Below are positions 51,656-52,763 of a DNA stretch of 52,763 nt, piece by piece. The notes under the pieces are model-generated. The model saw only the letters and a list, made by a program, of their open reading frames with translations. It made no database searches and was not told the DNA's origin. Source of the DNA: Anammoximicrobium sp032229885. GTDB lineage: Bacteria > Planctomycetota > Planctomycetia > Pirellulales > Pirellulaceae. Position 1 is the stretch's first letter; every line of letters starts with the position of its first letter. The stretch spans positions 1-52,763 of the forward strand of contig JAVYAJ010000116.1 in NCBI GenBank assembly GCA_032229885.1, read 5' to 3'. The translations under genes were made by a program, and so were the position numbers.

Positions 51656-52558
51656 TTAGCTCGGCGCGAGCATTTCTTCAGTGACACGTTCGAACAGCAA
51701 GTTCGTGGCGGATCGGTTCTCTCTCGTAAACCGACTGAGCAGGTCGTGTTGGTCCGCCGGTCGCACTCGCCCTTGCCGCTCGTCGAGCTCCTGGGGCCGA
51801 TAGCCGAGTGACTCGAACAGCGCCAGCATCGCCCGTGGTTCGCCCTGGGCATCGGCGAGTCCCGCCGGCCAAAACTCGGTGACCAGCTTGAGTTGCGGCT
51901 GGCGCGCCAACAGATGCTGCATCCCCAACACGGCATGGTACTCGGCTCCTTGGATATCCATCTTAATTACGTCGATCGAGCCTTCGTGGCCGGAGAAGTA
52001 ATCGTCCAAGCGAACCGTCCGAACTTCAATCCCCGGCAGGTCCGACTCGACGGCGCCAATGCGATGATCTCCGTGGTTGGCGTCATTCCATAGCAGTTTG
52101 ACGAATCCGTTTGTGTTCGAGACGGCGAGGCGTTCGAGCGTCACGTTGCGATACCCATTTAGTTCGACGTTTTTCTCGAGAATGGCAAAGTTGGTCGGAT
52201 CGGGTTCAAAGGCAAAAACCCGACCTTCGTTGCCAACTTGCCGGGCCAATAGCAGCGTGTAGTACCCAATATTCGCTCCCACGTCCACGACGGTCTGCCC
52301 GGGGCGGACGTGTTTCAAAAACCAGCGTGTTTCGAACGGCTCGTAGACTCGCGTGAACGACAGCCGCAACGAGTCTTGTTCATCGAGCCACATGCGGTGG
52401 CCCAGCACATCGTCGACATAGCCTGCCTTCAACCCCCTTGCGAGCCGCTGGATCAGATGATCAAACAGCGGGCAGCGCTGGGCGACATCTGTTTCCGGAA
52501 GGAACCGCCGTTTAACGCTAAACAGCAGGCCAAGCATCTGGCGAAGCATACGAAGCAT
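51656..52558 (-). CDS. FkbM-family methyltransferase
   Basis: The 300-residue protein has the SAM-binding motif VVDVGANIGYYTLLLA (residues about 89-104), the acidic second-strand motif VFAFEPDPTNF, and VIKMDIQGAEYHAVLGM, all typical of FkbM-type methyltransferases that O-methylate sugars or natural products. An N-terminal helical extension of about 80 residues precedes the core. The start at 52558 is the first ATG of the frame. It is the only surface-sugar-related gene at the right end of the window, so the acceptor is unknown. Confidence 0.88.
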   Translation of the reverse strand: MLRMLRQMLGLLFSVKRRFLPETDVAQRCPLFDHLIQRLARGLKAGYVDDVLGHRMWLDEQDSLRLSFTRVYEPFETRWFLKHVRPGQTVVDVGANIGYYTLLLARQVGNEGRVFAFEPDPTNFAILEKNVELNGYRNVTLERLAVSNTNGFVKLLWNDANHGDHRIGAVESDLPGIEVRTVRLDDYFSGHEGSIDVIKMDIQGAEYHAVLGMQHLLARQPQLKLVTEFWPAGLADAQGEPRAMLALFESLGYRPQELDERQGRVRPADQHDLLSRFTRENRSATNLLFERVTEEMLAPS

Positions 52559-52694
52559 ACATCGAATCCTTTGCTGTCATTCAGGCTAGGAGCCCGTCTG
52601 AGTATTCGAAAATACCACAACAGGTTGTGTTGCTAGCGAGCGCGCCTCCACAATATGTTGTGGGTCGAGCCCAATTCTCGGACAGACTCTTAAC

Positions 52695-52760
52695 GCGGGC
52701 TGTCGCCCGCAACCCAAGAATCTGTTTGGCCGAAGGCCTCTGATCACCGTAGCCTGGGGC
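52695..52760. repeat. Hairpin and dispersed repeat copy B at the window end
   Basis: A six-base-pair hairpin (gcgggc, loop tgtc, gcccgc region, 52695-52710) is followed by a 33-base copy (52728-52760) of the repeat found inverted at 31687-31719, sharing 27 of 33 positions. The window ends three bases later, so the element is cut and its true extent is unknown. Confidence 0.65.
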
Positions 52761-52763
52761 AAC

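Overview
The window looks like chromosomal DNA of a high-GC planctomycete, probably of the Pirellulales type. This is inferred from gene content, not from a marker-gene comparison. The supporting signs are a planctomycete/verrucomicrobial-type bacterial microcompartment (BMC) locus, large secreted DUF4091 and sialidase-like proteins, an anchored squalene-cyclase-repeat protein, a MoxR/DUF58/vWA cluster, many oxidoreductases, and long intergenic gaps with short tandem and dispersed repeats.

Layout. 1-210 is the 3' end of an unidentified gene, followed by an empty 0.85 kb. 1058-5955 (+) holds a secreted DUF4091 protein and an L-fucose isomerase-like protein. 6128-10027 (-) holds an ATP-grasp ligase overlapping a zinc metallopeptidase gene, then a squalene-cyclase-repeat protein. 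10355-14236 (+) holds rpmG (L33), recJ and an RlmM-like methyltransferase. 14247-17806 (-) holds a short-chain dehydrogenase lacking its catalytic tyrosine, a Gfo/Idh/MocA oxidoreductase and ribokinase. 18246-35574 (+) holds a glycosyltransferase, a coiled-coil membrane protein with a Ser/Thr kinase, a membrane protein and an ECF sigma factor, three exported hydrolase-like proteins (alpha/beta hydrolase, sialidase, nucleoside hydrolase), a HEAT-repeat protein and the MoxR-DUF58-vWA cluster. 35714-39228 (-) holds an SDR, an HD phosphohydrolase and a TPR protein. A 1.6-kb gap with no certain gene then leads into the BMC operon at 40850-48493 (+). The window closes with aspS (-), csrA (+), a small protein (-) and an FkbM methyltransferase (-).

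The centrepiece is the BMC operon. In order it encodes a DeoR regulator, PduL-type phosphotransacylase, two BMC-H shell proteins, acetate kinase, a BMC-P, a CoA-acylating aldehyde dehydrogenase, a second BMC-P, a fusion protein I read as targeting helix plus RpiB-like fold, a third BMC-P and a class II aldolase with a C-terminal targeting helix. There is no BMC-T protein and no radical enzyme or diol dehydratase. The content matches the planctomycete/verrucomicrobial compartment that handles L-fucose and L-rhamnose. The aldolase would release L-lactaldehyde inside the shell, the dehydrogenase would make lactyl-CoA, and PduL and the kinase would turn that into lactate with ATP. The fucose isomerase-like gene at 4291 could feed this route, but no fuculokinase, alcohol dehydrogenase or lactate dehydrogenase is visible. 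The AT-rich DNA before the operon carries a plausible promoter, a palindrome and a short leader reading frame.

Other structure includes tandem repeats of 7, 8, 15, 17 and 18 bp. Two of these arrays run across the stop codon of a minus-strand gene at a convergent gene end. There are also several large inverted repeats and at least two families of dispersed intergenic repeats. I saw no rRNA, tRNA, CRISPR array, transposase or prophage gene.
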